Of a DNA stretch of 64,000 nt, positions 1 through 9,522 are shown one piece after another (the first letter of the stretch is position 1; each line of letters begins with the position of its first letter). The notes under the pieces are model-generated. The model searched no databases and was not told the origin of the DNA. It saw only the letters and a program-made list of their open reading frames with translations. The position numbers and the translations under genes were made by a program. The stretch is from Pannonibacter carbonis (lineage in GTDB: Bacteria > Pseudomonadota > Alphaproteobacteria > Rhizobiales > Stappiaceae), in NCBI RefSeq assembly GCF_003012935.1, contig NZ_PUDR01000003.1, positions 1 to 64,000 on the forward strand, in the 5' to 3' direction.

Positions 1-259
1 GGGGTCTGGGGGTGGGGGGAGCGGGCTTAAATCCAGGGCAATTACCTTCCTGACTAGGCTTCCCTCGGACGTTTTGTGACTCTCCGTCTGCCCGTGCCCC
101 CCACCCCCCACCCCCCACCCCGTACCCCTCCCCACGAGGGGGAGGGGAGCGGAGAGGTCTTGAAAACCGTCCGGCTGAGTATGCGATATCCGTGCCCTTC
201 AAGGGGGGAGAGGGGCGCGATAAACGGCGCCTTGCAGAGATCAGCCAAGTCTTGAAAGT
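1..259. repeat. Intergenic palindromic and tandem GC-rich repeats downstream of the PKS/AOS locus
   Basis: No convincing gene is seen here. At about 100-120 there is a short tandem of a 7-base ACCCCCC unit. At about 124-148 a C-rich/G-rich palindrome of the type CCCCTCCCC-ACGA-GGGGGAGGGG occurs; a related element lies at the right end of the window (about 63750-63893). Around 195-215 is the right half only of the palindromic element that occurs in full at 367-518. Apparent reading frames here are by-products of the GC skew. Confidence 0.6.
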
Positions 260-340
260 TTACCGCGTGGCCTGGATCAGCCGCTCCACCGCCGAGCCGC
301 CGGCGCGGACAGCGGCAAATTCTTTCGCCGTGAAGCCCAT
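260..340 (-). pseudogene. Remnant copy of the alpha-oxoamine synthase C-terminus
   Basis: Read on the minus strand, this stretch encodes 26 codons ending in VRAGGSAVERLIQATR and a stop. It is nearly identical to the last residues of the intact synthase at 551-1939 (VRAGGSAVERLLKATR). Similarity extends past both stops for roughly 40 bases into a shared repeat end, so a block of about 150 bp occurs twice with a period near 305 bp. On its 5' side the copy is cut off at about 345-365 by a palindromic element. I read it as a duplicated or broken 3' end and not as a functional gene. Confidence 0.75.
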
Positions 341-366
341 CACCCATATGCACCTTGCCGCAGCCT

Positions 367-518
367 CCCTCTCCCCCCTTGAGGGGGAGATGCCCCCGGA
401 GGGGGCAGAGGGGGGGATTCAGCGCTGCAGCTTTCGCTGGTGTCGTGACGGGGACGAGGGGCCGATACCCCCCTCTGTCTGCTGACGCAGACATCTCCCC
501 CTCAAGGGGGGAGAGGGG
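367..518. repeat. Palindromic intergenic element, copy 1 of 4
   Basis: About 152 bp with complementary ends: CCCTCTCCCCCCTTGAGGG at the left and CCCTCAAGGGGGGAGAGGG at the right. Inside are a second C-run/G-run pair and a CAGCGCTGCAG-like stretch. The same architecture occurs at 14640-14797, 15182-15333 and 15525-15671. It has no coding capacity and resembles the intergenic mosaic repeats (RIME-like) known from Rhizobiales; that family assignment is inferred from layout only. Confidence 0.75.
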
Positions 519-550
519 CGCGATAAACTGCGCCCTGGAGAGATCAGCCT

Positions 551-1939
551 TTACCGCGTGGCCTTCAGCAGCCGCTCCACGGCCGAGCCGCCAGCGCGCA
601 CGCCATCCAGCTCTTCGGCGGTGATCGCGACCACGCGGTCGATCTGCTCGAACGTGTGCTCGCTGGTGATGAAGAAGCGCAGCCGGGCTGCCTTTTCCGC
701 CACCGCGGGGAAGATGATCGGCAGGGCGTTGACCCCGCGCTCCAGGAGGCGATTGGCGAGGGTCACGGCGCCGATGCTGTCGCCGACGATGACCGGAACC
801 ACCGAGTAGCCGGCGCTCGGGCCGGTGTCGAGACCGGCAGCCTTGGCCGCTTTCAGGAAATGCTGGCCATTGGCCTGCAGCCGGGCCACCCGCTCCGGCT
901 CCCGCTCCAGGAGTTCGGCGCTCTTGGTTGCCGCAGCCGTGAGGGCCGGGGAGAGGCCGACGGAGAAGACGAAGCCCGGAGCCGTCGCCTTCAGGTAGTC
1001 GCACAGCACCCGCGATGCCGCGATATAGCCGCCGCAGGACGAGAAGGTCTTGGACAGGGTGCCCATCCACATCTCGACCTCGTTCGGGTCGACGCCGTAA
1101 TGCTCGGCAATACCGCGTCCGGTTTCTCCAAGGACGCCAATGGAATGGGCCTCGTCCACCAGCAGCCAGGCGTCATAGGCCTGCTTCAGCTTGACCACGC
1201 GTCTGAGATCCGGGAAGTCGCCATCCATCGAGTAGAGGCCTTCCACGACGATCAGCACATGCTCGTATTTGTGCCGGTTCTCGGCAAGCAGACGCTCCAG
1301 CGCGTCGAGGTCGTCATGCGGGAAGTTGATCCGGGTCGCACCGGACAGCCGCGCGCCCTCGGCGATGGAATTGTGCACGAGCTGATCGGTGAGGATCAGG
1401 TCGCCCTTGTTCATCAGGTGGCCGATGGTGGTGACATTGGTGGCGTGTCCGCTCACCATCACAACCGCCGCCTCGGTGCCGTGGATCCGGGCGAGCGCTT
1501 CTTCCAACTGCCGGTGGATCGGCCGTTCGCCGGCCACAACGCGGCTGGCCGATACGCTGACGCCATAGGTGTCCACCGCAGCCTGCGCGGCGGCAATCAC
1601 TTCCGGATGACCATTGAGGCCAACGTAATTGTAGGAGGCAAAGTTGTCATAGACCTTGCCGTCGATCGTCGTCGTCCCGGCGGCGAGGCCGTCATGCGGC
1701 CGGAAAAACGGATTGCCGATCCCCATCATCTCCGCTGCCGCACGCTGCATCTGCAGCTGGCGCACTTGCGGCAGTTCGGTGAAGTCGAAGGCGCGGCGCT
1801 TGGCCGGAGCCTCGGCGCCCGCTGCCGGAGCGGCGGGACGGCGGTCGCGGCCAGCACGGCGGCCGGCGCGCACGCTGTCCATCAGCTTGTCGCGGTCTCC
1901 GCTTGCAATGCCGCCAAGGCTCGGGCGCTTCTCTGTCAT
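551..1939 (-). CDS. PLP-dependent alpha-oxoamine synthase (AONS/serine palmitoyltransferase family) paired with the PKS
   Basis: A 462-aa fold-type I PLP enzyme of the 8-amino-7-oxononanoate synthase / serine palmitoyltransferase family. Visible motifs are VDEAHSIGVLG (Asp262, His265) and TLSKTFSSCGGYIA, where Lys297 should form the PLP aldimine. This SKTFSSCGG form is typical of synthases that off-load polyketide chains. Expected reaction: decarboxylative Claisen condensation of an amino acid with the acyl thioester on the PKS ACP, releasing an alpha-amino ketone. The start codon overlaps the PKS stop by 4 nt (ATGA), so the two are translationally coupled. The first ~50 residues are an Arg/Ala/Pro-rich extension not needed for the PLP fold and may dock the PKS. 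Biotin synthesis (BioF) is unlikely because no bio genes are present. The amino acid used cannot be read from the sequence. Confidence 0.9.
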   Translation of the reverse strand: MTEKRPSLGGIASGDRDKLMDSVRAGRRAGRDRRPAAPAAGAEAPAKRRAFDFTELPQVRQLQMQRAAAEMMGIGNPFFRPHDGLAAGTTTIDGKVYDNFASYNYVGLNGHPEVIAAAQAAVDTYGVSVSASRVVAGERPIHRQLEEALARIHGTEAAVVMVSGHATNVTTIGHLMNKGDLILTDQLVHNSIAEGARLSGATRINFPHDDLDALERLLAENRHKYEHVLIVVEGLYSMDGDFPDLRRVVKLKQAYDAWLLVDEAHSIGVLGETGRGIAEHYGVDPNEVEMWMGTLSKTFSSCGGYIAASRVLCDYLKATAPGFVFSVGLSPALTAAATKSAELLEREPERVARLQANGQHFLKAAKAAGLDTGPSAGYSVVPVIVGDSIGAVTLANRLLERGVNALPIIFPAVAEKAARLRFFITSEHTFEQIDRVVAITAEELDGVRAGGSAVERLLKATR

Positions 1940-4900
1940 AGCAGGGACCTCATCTCGCGGCTTTTGGCTTCAACCTGTTCGGCAATCCCGGCCAGGTCGC
2001 CGGCTTCTGCGAGGTCGCCGGAGACGTGCTGGCTGGCCAGCTGCTGTGCCTCCGCCGATGCGCCATTGTCGCCTTCACCGCCAAGAACGCGGTTGACCAC
2101 GCGGGTGGCAAGGTCGATCAAAGTCGCGCCATTGGCCAGTGACATCAGCGGGATGTCGATGCCGAGCTGGCGTTCCGCGCTCATGCGCAGCTCAAGTGCC
2201 ATCAAAGAATCCATACCGACATCAGACAGCGGCTTGTGCGGGTCGATTTCCTCCGGCGCGATGCGCAGGATCTTGCCGATCTCGCCAGCCAGCAAACCAC
2301 AGACGGTGGTCACGGCCTTGACCTTGTCCATGCCCTTCAGGAGCACGTTGAGGTCAACAGCGCCTTCCGCAACCGCGCCGTCTTCGGTGGAGCCAAGCCC
2401 CATGAGATCGACCAGCGGCGTATCGAGCAGCGCCAGTTCGCGCCGGGCCGACTGCCAGTCGATGCGGGCAAAGCCGACCGCCGCCGTCTCGAGATCCGTC
2501 TGCGGCTCGCCCATCAGCGCGATCAGCCCGTCGAGAGCTTCGCGTGCGGAGAGGGCGTGACGGCCAAGCTTGCGCGACAGCAGGTCGTTGACGTCCTGGT
2601 TGCGGGCGAGATAGCCGGCATCCGAGATTGCGCCCCAGGCCACGGCAAGGCCCGGCTTGCCGGCAGCGCGGCGCTTGCGCGCCAGCGCTTCCAGATAGCC
2701 GTTGGCGGCAACATAGTTCGCCTGACCCGGGTTGCCGACGAGCGTCGTTGCCGAGGAATACAGCACGAAATGCTCCAGCGGATCGTTCGCCGTCAACCGG
2801 TCCAGCAGCTCCGCGCCGCGCACCTTGGGCGCCAGCACGCGGGTCAGGCCGTCGTGGTCGAGGTTGGAGATCAGCACGTCGTTCAGCACCATGGCGGTGT
2901 GGAACACGCCGCGGATCGGCGGCAGGCTGGTCCGCGCCGTCTCAAGGGCGGTAGCAAGGCTCTTCTCATCGGTCAGGTCGCAGGCCGGAGCCACCACCTT
3001 GACGCCGCGTGCCGACAGCTCAGTGATGACTGCGGCGGCTTCCTCGGTGCTGCCACCACGCCGGCTGAGCACGACGAGATTGCGTGCGCCCAGATCGGCC
3101 ATGCGGCGCAGCAGCTCGGTGCCGAAGCCACCGAAGCCACCACCGATCACATAGGTCGCATCTGCACGCAGCGCGAAGTCATGGCTGCGGCGCACATCGG
3201 CCGGCACATGCGGCGGCCGCAGGATGATCTTGCCGATATGCCCGGCCTGCTGCATCAGGCGGAACGCCTCGACCACGCCATCGGCCTCGAAGACGCGATA
3301 GGGGAGCGGGGCCAGCGTACCGGCTTCGAACAGGCGGACCAGCTCGACGAACAGCTCCTTGGCCAGCTTCGGCTGACGGGTCAGCAGCTGGTCGGCATCG
3401 ATGCCAAAGTAAGTCAGGTTCTGGCGGAACGGCCTGAGGCCAATGCGGGTGTTGCCGTAGTAGTCGCGCTTGCCCAGTTCCAGGAAGCGACCGAACGGAC
3501 GCAGCACCTCGATGGAGCGCTCCATCGCCTCGCCGAACAGCGAGTTGAGGACGACATCCACGCCTTCCCCGTCGGTCGCGGTCATGACCTCGTCGACGAA
3601 GGCAAGGCTGCGCGAATCGAGCACCAGATCAGCGCCGAGCAGTCGCAGGAAGCTGCGCTTCTCTTCAGAGCCAGCGGTCGTGATCACCCGCGCACCGCGC
3701 CACTTGGCGATCTGCAGGGCAGCCAGGCCGACACCGCCGGCGCCGCCGTGGATCAGCACCGTCTCGCCTTCCGACAGGCGGGCCAGATGCACCAGCGCGT
3801 AATAGGCGGTCAGGAACGTGACCGGAATGGTCGCAGCCTCTTCCGGGGAGACGGTCGAGGGCATCGGGGCGCAGGCGTCCTCGGACACGGTCACATGCGA
3901 GGCAAAGCAGGCCGGCGCAAAGGTGATGACCCGGTCGCCAGGCCGGAACCGGCCGGCATCCGGACCGGTCGCCAGCACGATACCGCAGCATTCCATGCCA
4001 AGCGTCGGGCCGGCAAAGCCGTCTTCCAGCGCCTCTTCCGGCAACAGGCCAAGCGCCCACATCACATCGCGGAAGTTGAGGCCGCTGGCCTCGACCGCGA
4101 TTTCGATCGCGTTGCCTTCAGGGGCCTTGCGGCCAACCGCGTGCCAGGACAACTGGTCGAGCGAACCTTGACGCAGGATATCGAGGCGCATCGCCGGGTT
4201 GGCTTCGGGCGCAACTTCGCTGTCGCTGAACAGGCCACCCTGCACGATCCGCAAACCAGACCGGCGGCGACCGTCAATGATGACTTCCCGCTCTGCGCCG
4301 CTCTTGAGGATCTCATCGGCAAGGCGCACGGCGGCAACGCCGGGCTCCAGCGTCGGCGACACGTCGATGAGGCGGATGCCGGCATTGGCAAACTCGTTCA
4401 TCGCCACGCGGCCATAGGCCCAGACGGCGGCCTGGTCAGGACGGTGCGCGGTGCCACCTGCCACATCCTGCATGCCGCCGGGGGCGACGATCCAGAGGCG
4501 TGTGTCAGCAAAGCCGATGCTGTTGAGAAGGCGCGTCAGCTGCCAGGTGCGCTGGTCGACGACGGCCAACGCATCGCCGGCGGGAGCATAGGCTCCGGCC
4601 AGATGGACGATCCCGGCGCTGGCACGCTTCAACAGCTGCGCCGTCTCGGCATTGCCGGCGTCAAGGTTGAGGTTGATGAGGCCATCGCCGGCACCAGATG
4701 CGGCGTCGGCAACGGCTATGGTCACCTTGAGGCCACGCGGCGCGAGCGTCGTGATCAGCGCTTCGGCCAGCTTGCGGCTTTCGCCATCGGCGTCCGCGAT
4801 CACAAGCAGTTCGGAGGCGGCGACGGTCTCGCCCTCCGCGGTCGCGGCCTGCACCAGGTGCGGCTTGCGGGCAGCAATGAGGGTTGCCTCGGCGACGTCG

Positions 4901-7900
4901 CTGGCAAGCGCGGTGGTCTCGACGGCTTCGAGCCCGAAACCTTCCAGAACGTTGCGCCATTCCTCAGCGCCGCGCTGCCGCGAGATCGGGAAGCTGGCGA
5001 CTGCGGTCTCACGCCACCAGTCTGCGCCGATACCGCGCAACAGGTCTGTGAGCGGGGAGGGCACGAACTCGGCGCTGAACAGCAGCCCGCCCTGCACGAG
5101 ATGCTTGGCAACAGCCGCGATGTCGTCGGCGTTGCGGTCGCTCAGGCTACCACCGGACAGGATGATATCGAACGGACCGACGGCGGCAAGGCCATCGGCG
5201 TCGTCGAAGGCAACGAAGCGCAAATTGTTCGAGCCGGTCCACTGCCGCTCGGCGCGGCCGAGCAGTGTCGATACCGGGTCGGTGACGGTCACGGATGCGC
5301 GGCGCGGATCGGCAGCCCGGTCGAGGGCCAGCAGAAGTTCCGGGCTGTCGGCACCCAGCACCATCAGGCGCAGCGCCTGGTCCTGCGGCCAGCCGGCGAT
5401 GATCTTTTCGGCCAGGTGACGCAGGCCCTCGTTGCGGGCAAGCGCAGCCGGCGAGGAGGTCTGATAGGCCTCGTACAGGCCAGAGGCAAACCAGCCCGAT
5501 GCCTTGTCTGCAAGACCCCGGGCCAGCAGGGCCTCAAGGCCTTCATGCAGGCGCGACAGCAGCGAGGCTTCCGCGATGTGGCCGGAGGCCTCCAGCGCAA
5601 CGGTCTTCAAAAGGTCGGCTGTTGCCGGGCCATCCGCCGGATCGGTCAGGACGGTGTGGCTGCCGGCTTCATCGGCCAGGCCACTGTCGATCAGCCAGCC
5701 GACGAGGGCATGGACGAGCGGCAGGGCGCTGTCGGCGATCTTGCCGCTGGCAACCAGCGCGTCGACGTCGAAAGTCGCGCCACCGGCGATGCGCCAGAGC
5801 GTCTCGTGGGCGATGGTCCGTCCCATCGCCTCGACCAGCAGCAGGGTCTCGCCCGGCTCGAAGTCAGTCTCGCTGGCAATGCCGGCGGCCCGGGCAAAGG
5901 CGGCAAAGCCCTCCGGCATGACATCGGCAATCGGGGCAATGCGCGTGGCGTCAGGCAGCAACGTTGCGAACGAGCGGTAGGCAAGGTCGTCGCGGCGGGT
6001 TTCGCGGCCAAGACGCACGGCGCGGAAGCGGGCCTGGGTCAGCCGGGCAATGACGTCGCCATTGGCGTCCAGGAACTCGAAGCTTGCCTCGATGGACCGC
6101 GGCGAAGCCTTGGTGACCTTGATCGTCACGCTGGCCGGAATGGCTTCCGGTGCAAGCAGGCGCAGCGCGCCGAAGCGGATCGGCAGGAAGCTGGTCTGCG
6201 CCGGGATTTCCTTCACGCCGTTCAGCAGCGCGAACAGGCCGTGGAAGCCTGCGTCCAGCAGGGTGGGGCACAGGGCGAAGCGTTCGTCCGCCAGCGCATC
6301 GATCTGCGGCTTCAGGGTCACCGTTGCGGTCGTCGCATCATGGGTGACAACGGTTTCCGCGCGCTGGAAGGCAGGGCCGTAGCGCAGCCCAAAAGCCCGG
6401 GTGACCTCGTAGAGGGCCGCATGGTCGAGCGTGACAAGCGTCTCGCTGCCGGTCTTCAGAACCGGCGTCCGGTCCTTGCGAACGGCGGACACATAGTGGC
6501 CACGGGCATTGAGCGCCCATTCGGCACCCGCCAGACGCGGCCGTGACATGACTTCCACGACATGGTCGTCGGACGAGATGCGGACCTGGGTCTCGAAGGT
6601 CTCGGCACCGTCAAACACCAGCGGCCGCAGGATGTCGAAATCACGCAGCTCGATCTCGTCGGCACCCGACCAGCGCAGGGCTGCGCGCAGGGCCATTTCG
6701 GTGTAGCCGGCGGCCGGGAATACGATGGACTCTTCCACCTTGTGATCGGCGAGCCACGGCAGCATGGCCGGATCAACGTGGTTGAACCACTCGCCCACGT
6801 CCTGGCGCAGCCGGTAGCCGAGCAGCGGCCAGCTCTTGCCGAACATGTAGTCGACGCTTTCGGCAGTCGCTTCCGGCTTGAAGGGCACGTTCTGCCAGGG
6901 GTAGTTCGGCAGGGCAACCGGCTGCAGCGGCGCTTCACCGAAGAACGCATCCAGCTCGACCGCGCCACCAAAGGCCAGCACGCCGGCGGCGGTGTGCTCG
7001 ACCGGATTGCGGGCGGTTTCGCCATTCTTGGCCGGCATGTCGAGGCTGGCGAGCACATCGGCACGCTGGCCGCCCTCGCGCAGCACGTCGGTCATGTAGG
7101 TGCCAAGCACCGGACGCGGGCCGATTTCCAGGAACACGGAGATCCCGTCCGCCGCCATCGCCTCGATGGCCGAGGAGAACAGCACCGGCTGGCGCACGTT
7201 GCGCCACCAGTAATCCGGGTCCAGCGCCACATCGCGCTTGTCCGGGTCAACGGTCGAATAGAACGGGATGTCGGACTGACGCGGCACAACGCCATCGAGC
7301 GCGGCCAGCAGCGGCTCGCGGATCGGTTCCACCAGCGCACAGTGGAACGGATAGGCGAGGTTGAGCTTCTTCATCGCCCAGCGCTTCTTGCGGGCGTATT
7401 TGCCGAAGGCGTCGAGGCTCTCGACCGGGCCGGAGATGGTCACGCTGCGCGGCGAGTTGATCGCGGCCAGCTCGATGCGCGGGAATGCGGCCTCATCGAT
7501 GGCTGCCTGTGCATCCTGCGCCGACAGCAGGAGGGCGGCCATGGTGCCAAGGTCGCGAATGACCTCCTGACGCGTCGAGCGGGCGTGGATGACCTTGACG
7601 GCCTGGTCGAGCGTCAGCGCGCCGGAGCACCAGGCGGCCGCGACTTCGCCCACGCTGTGGCCGGCAACCGCACTCGGGCGCAGGCCACGTTTGGCCAGCG
7701 CCTCGACGAGGGCGACCTGGACGGCAAACAGCAGCGGCTGTGCGATTTCCGTGCGCTCGATCTCGTTGTCGAGTTCCTCGGAGAACAGTGTGGTCAGCAG
7801 CGACCAGCCGCCAAGGCCCATGAACTTGCGGTCGACACGCTCGAAGGCCTGCTGGAACGCCGTGTCCTTCTGATAGGCATCGCGGCCCATGCCGGCCCAT

Positions 7901-9522
7901 TGCGAGCCGTTGCCGGAGAAGACGAAGCCAACCTTCTGCTCGCCCTTGACCGTGCTTCCCTGCACCAGGTTCGGGCAGGTTTCGTCGGCCAGGAAAGTTT
8001 CAAGCACCCGGCGGCGCTCATCGGCCGTGGCGCCCAGCACCACCAGGCGGTCGCCAAGAAGGTCACGGGTGTAGGCGGCGGAGGCGGCGATCTGCGCGGC
8101 CTTGCCGTCAGACGCGCCCTCCAGCGCCTCGTGGTAGCGGCGGGCCAGTTGGCCAAGCGCGGCCTTGCCGCGGGCGCTCAGCACCAGCGGCGTGTCCAGG
8201 CGCAGCGCCTCGGCGGTGGCAATCCCCTGATCCCGGTCGCCGTCTGCGATCACGACGTGGGCGTTGGTCCCACCGAAGCCGAAAGAGTTGATGCCGGCAA
8301 GCCGCGGCTTGTCCGAGGCCATGAGGGCAACCGGTTCGCTGGCAACCCTGAGGTTCAGCTCGTCGAAGGCGATGTCCGGGTTCGGCGTGTTGAAGTGCAG
8401 CGATCGCGGCAACTCATTGTGCTCAAGCGCCAGCAGCGACTTCAGCAGACCGACGAGGCCCGAAACCGGCTCCAGATGGCCGACGTTGGTCTTCACCGAG
8501 CCGATATGCAGCACCTCGTCGCGCTTCTGCCCGATCACGGTGCCAAGCGCTTCCGCTTCCGCCGGATCACCGACGCGCGTGCCCGTGCCATGGGCCTCGA
8601 CGAAGGCCAGCGCATTGGGGTCAACCCCGCCAGCGCCGTACATCTCGGCGAGCAGCGCAGCCTGGGCATAGGGCGAGGGCAGAGAGAGACCGACCGTGCG
8701 GCCATCGGCATTGATGCCCGAGGCGAGGATGCGCGCATGCACCCGGGTGCCATTGGCCCGCGCCACCCGCGAGGACTGCAGCACCAGGACGACGCCACCT
8801 TCCGAACGGACATAGCCGTCACCATTGGCGTCGAACGCCTGGCAGAGGCCGGTGGGCGACAGCATCGAGGCGCGGGAGAAGCCGACGAAGGAGAACGGGC
8901 TCAGCAGCATGCTGACGCCGCAGACGATGGCAGTGTCGATCTGTCCGCTTTCCAGCGCCGAGACCGCTTCGTGCAGGGCGACGAGCGAGGACGAGCAGGC
9001 CGTGTCCACCGTGAAGGACGGGCCACGCAGGTCATAGATGTAGGAAATGCGGTTCGAGACGATCGACAGCGTGTTGCCTGTCATGAACTGCATGTCGGCG
9101 TTGGGCGGATCGATCACGAAGCGGTGGTGATAGTCGAGCGAGGACGCGCCGACATAGACGCCCGTGGAGGTGCCAGCCAGAGCGCTCGGCGGCAGCCCTG
9201 CCTGTTCCAGCGCTTCCCAGACCAGCTGCAACAGGATGCGCTGCTGCGGATCCATCTGCAGAGCTTCGCGCGGCGAAATGCCGAAGAACGACGGATCAAA
9301 GCCCCAGACGTCATCCAGCTGACCTGCAGCCCAGGTGTAGGCCTTGCCGGCAGCGCTCCGGTCCGGATGACCGAATCGCGCCAAAGGCCAGCGGTCATTC
9401 GACACGCTGGTGACGGAGCAGCGACCTTCTTGAAGAAGATTCCAGAATTCGTTCGTATTTGCAGCGCCGGGAAGGCGGCTTGCATAACCAATGATTTCAA
9501 TGTTGCTCTTAATAGAAGCCAT
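1936..9522 (-). CDS. Highly reducing single-module type I polyketide synthase (KS-AT-DH-psiMT-ER-KR-ACP)
   Basis: A 2528-aa modular synthase. KS (about 1-430) has the triad Cys176 in DTACSSS, His311 in EAHGTGT and His349 in KTNVGHL. AT (about 530-830) has GHSVGE with Ser623 and YPFHCA near 724-729. DH (about 895-1170) has His927 and Asp1090/His1094. Residues about 1220-1560 match the position of a C-methyltransferase but lack a clear SAM motif, so it is probably inactive. ER (about 1780-2102) has a GGAGGVGLAALQ NADPH loop at 1926. KR (about 2120-2360) has GGGFGGFG and Ser2256/Tyr2270/Asn2274. ACP has Ser2439 in DVGMDSL. With all reductive domains, one module and no thioesterase, iterative synthesis of a saturated chain released by the coupled oxoamine synthase is the best model. 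The C-terminal ~45 residues are acidic and helical. The upstream Shine-Dalgarno is weak. No PPTase or loading enzyme is nearby. Confidence 0.93.
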   Translation of the reverse strand: MASIKSNIEIIGYASRLPGAANTNEFWNLLQEGRCSVTSVSNDRWPLARFGHPDRSAAGKAYTWAAGQLDDVWGFDPSFFGISPREALQMDPQQRILLQLVWEALEQAGLPPSALAGTSTGVYVGASSLDYHHRFVIDPPNADMQFMTGNTLSIVSNRISYIYDLRGPSFTVDTACSSSLVALHEAVSALESGQIDTAIVCGVSMLLSPFSFVGFSRASMLSPTGLCQAFDANGDGYVRSEGGVVLVLQSSRVARANGTRVHARILASGINADGRTVGLSLPSPYAQAALLAEMYGAGGVDPNALAFVEAHGTGTRVGDPAEAEALGTVIGQKRDEVLHIGSVKTNVGHLEPVSGLVGLLKSLLALEHNELPRSLHFNTPNPDIAFDELNLRVASEPVALMASDKPRLAGINSFGFGGTNAHVVIADGDRDQGIATAEALRLDTPLVLSARGKAALGQLARRYHEALEGASDGKAAQIAASAAYTRDLLGDRLVVLGATADERRRVLETFLADETCPNLVQGSTVKGEQKVGFVFSGNGSQWAGMGRDAYQKDTAFQQAFERVDRKFMGLGGWSLLTTLFSEELDNEIERTEIAQPLLFAVQVALVEALAKRGLRPSAVAGHSVGEVAAAWCSGALTLDQAVKVIHARSTRQEVIRDLGTMAALLLSAQDAQAAIDEAAFPRIELAAINSPRSVTISGPVESLDAFGKYARKKRWAMKKLNLAYPFHCALVEPIREPLLAALDGVVPRQSDIPFYSTVDPDKRDVALDPDYWWRNVRQPVLFSSAIEAMAADGISVFLEIGPRPVLGTYMTDVLREGGQRADVLASLDMPAKNGETARNPVEHTAAGVLAFGGAVELDAFFGEAPLQPVALPNYPWQNVPFKPEATAESVDYMFGKSWPLLGYRLRQDVGEWFNHVDPAMLPWLADHKVEESIVFPAAGYTEMALRAALRWSGADEIELRDFDILRPLVFDGAETFETQVRISSDDHVVEVMSRPRLAGAEWALNARGHYVSAVRKDRTPVLKTGSETLVTLDHAALYEVTRAFGLRYGPAFQRAETVVTHDATTATVTLKPQIDALADERFALCPTLLDAGFHGLFALLNGVKEIPAQTSFLPIRFGALRLLAPEAIPASVTIKVTKASPRSIEASFEFLDANGDVIARLTQARFRAVRLGRETRRDDLAYRSFATLLPDATRIAPIADVMPEGFAAFARAAGIASETDFEPGETLLLVEAMGRTIAHETLWRIAGGATFDVDALVASGKIADSALPLVHALVGWLIDSGLADEAGSHTVLTDPADGPATADLLKTVALEASGHIAEASLLSRLHEGLEALLARGLADKASGWFASGLYEAYQTSSPAALARNEGLRHLAEKIIAGWPQDQALRLMVLGADSPELLLALDRAADPRRASVTVTDPVSTLLGRAERQWTGSNNLRFVAFDDADGLAAVGPFDIILSGGSLSDRNADDIAAVAKHLVQGGLLFSAEFVPSPLTDLLRGIGADWWRETAVASFPISRQRGAEEWRNVLEGFGLEAVETTALASDVAEATLIAARKPHLVQAATAEGETVAASELLVIADADGESRKLAEALITTLAPRGLKVTIAVADAASGAGDGLINLNLDAGNAETAQLLKRASAGIVHLAGAYAPAGDALAVVDQRTWQLTRLLNSIGFADTRLWIVAPGGMQDVAGGTAHRPDQAAVWAYGRVAMNEFANAGIRLIDVSPTLEPGVAAVRLADEILKSGAEREVIIDGRRRSGLRIVQGGLFSDSEVAPEANPAMRLDILRQGSLDQLSWHAVGRKAPEGNAIEIAVEASGLNFRDVMWALGLLPEEALEDGFAGPTLGMECCGIVLATGPDAGRFRPGDRVITFAPACFASHVTVSEDACAPMPSTVSPEEAATIPVTFLTAYYALVHLARLSEGETVLIHGGAGGVGLAALQIAKWRGARVITTAGSEEKRSFLRLLGADLVLDSRSLAFVDEVMTATDGEGVDVVLNSLFGEAMERSIEVLRPFGRFLELGKRDYYGNTRIGLRPFRQNLTYFGIDADQLLTRQPKLAKELFVELVRLFEAGTLAPLPYRVFEADGVVEAFRLMQQAGHIGKIILRPPHVPADVRRSHDFALRADATYVIGGGFGGFGTELLRRMADLGARNLVVLSRRGGSTEEAAAVITELSARGVKVVAPACDLTDEKSLATALETARTSLPPIRGVFHTAMVLNDVLISNLDHDGLTRVLAPKVRGAELLDRLTANDPLEHFVLYSSATTLVGNPGQANYVAANGYLEALARKRRAAGKPGLAVAWGAISDAGYLARNQDVNDLLSRKLGRHALSAREALDGLIALMGEPQTDLETAAVGFARIDWQSARRELALLDTPLVDLMGLGSTEDGAVAEGAVDLNVLLKGMDKVKAVTTVCGLLAGEIGKILRIAPEEIDPHKPLSDVGMDSLMALELRMSAERQLGIDIPLMSLANGATLIDLATRVVNRVLGGEGDNGASAEAQQLASQHVSGDLAEAGDLAGIAEQVEAKSREMRSLL

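Noticed and set aside
551-1939. BioF (biotin synthesis 8-amino-7-oxononanoate synthase)
   Set aside because: Same fold, but the gene is coupled to a PKS, has a long basic N-terminal extension and the SKTFSSCGG motif form, and no other bio gene is present.
2236-6546. Very long open frame (over 1400 codons) on the plus strand opposite the PKS, with another of about 1000 codons at 6562-9660
   Set aside because: Both are exact antisense shadows of the PKS. They have Gln/Arg/His-rich composition typical of reversed GC-rich codons, no recognisable domain, and the minus strand carries all PKS active-site motifs.
1936-9522. Trans-AT or PUFA-type synthase
   Set aside because: An AT domain with GHSVGE is built into the protein, there is a single ACP, and no tandem ACPs or FabA-like DH domains of PUFA synthases are present.
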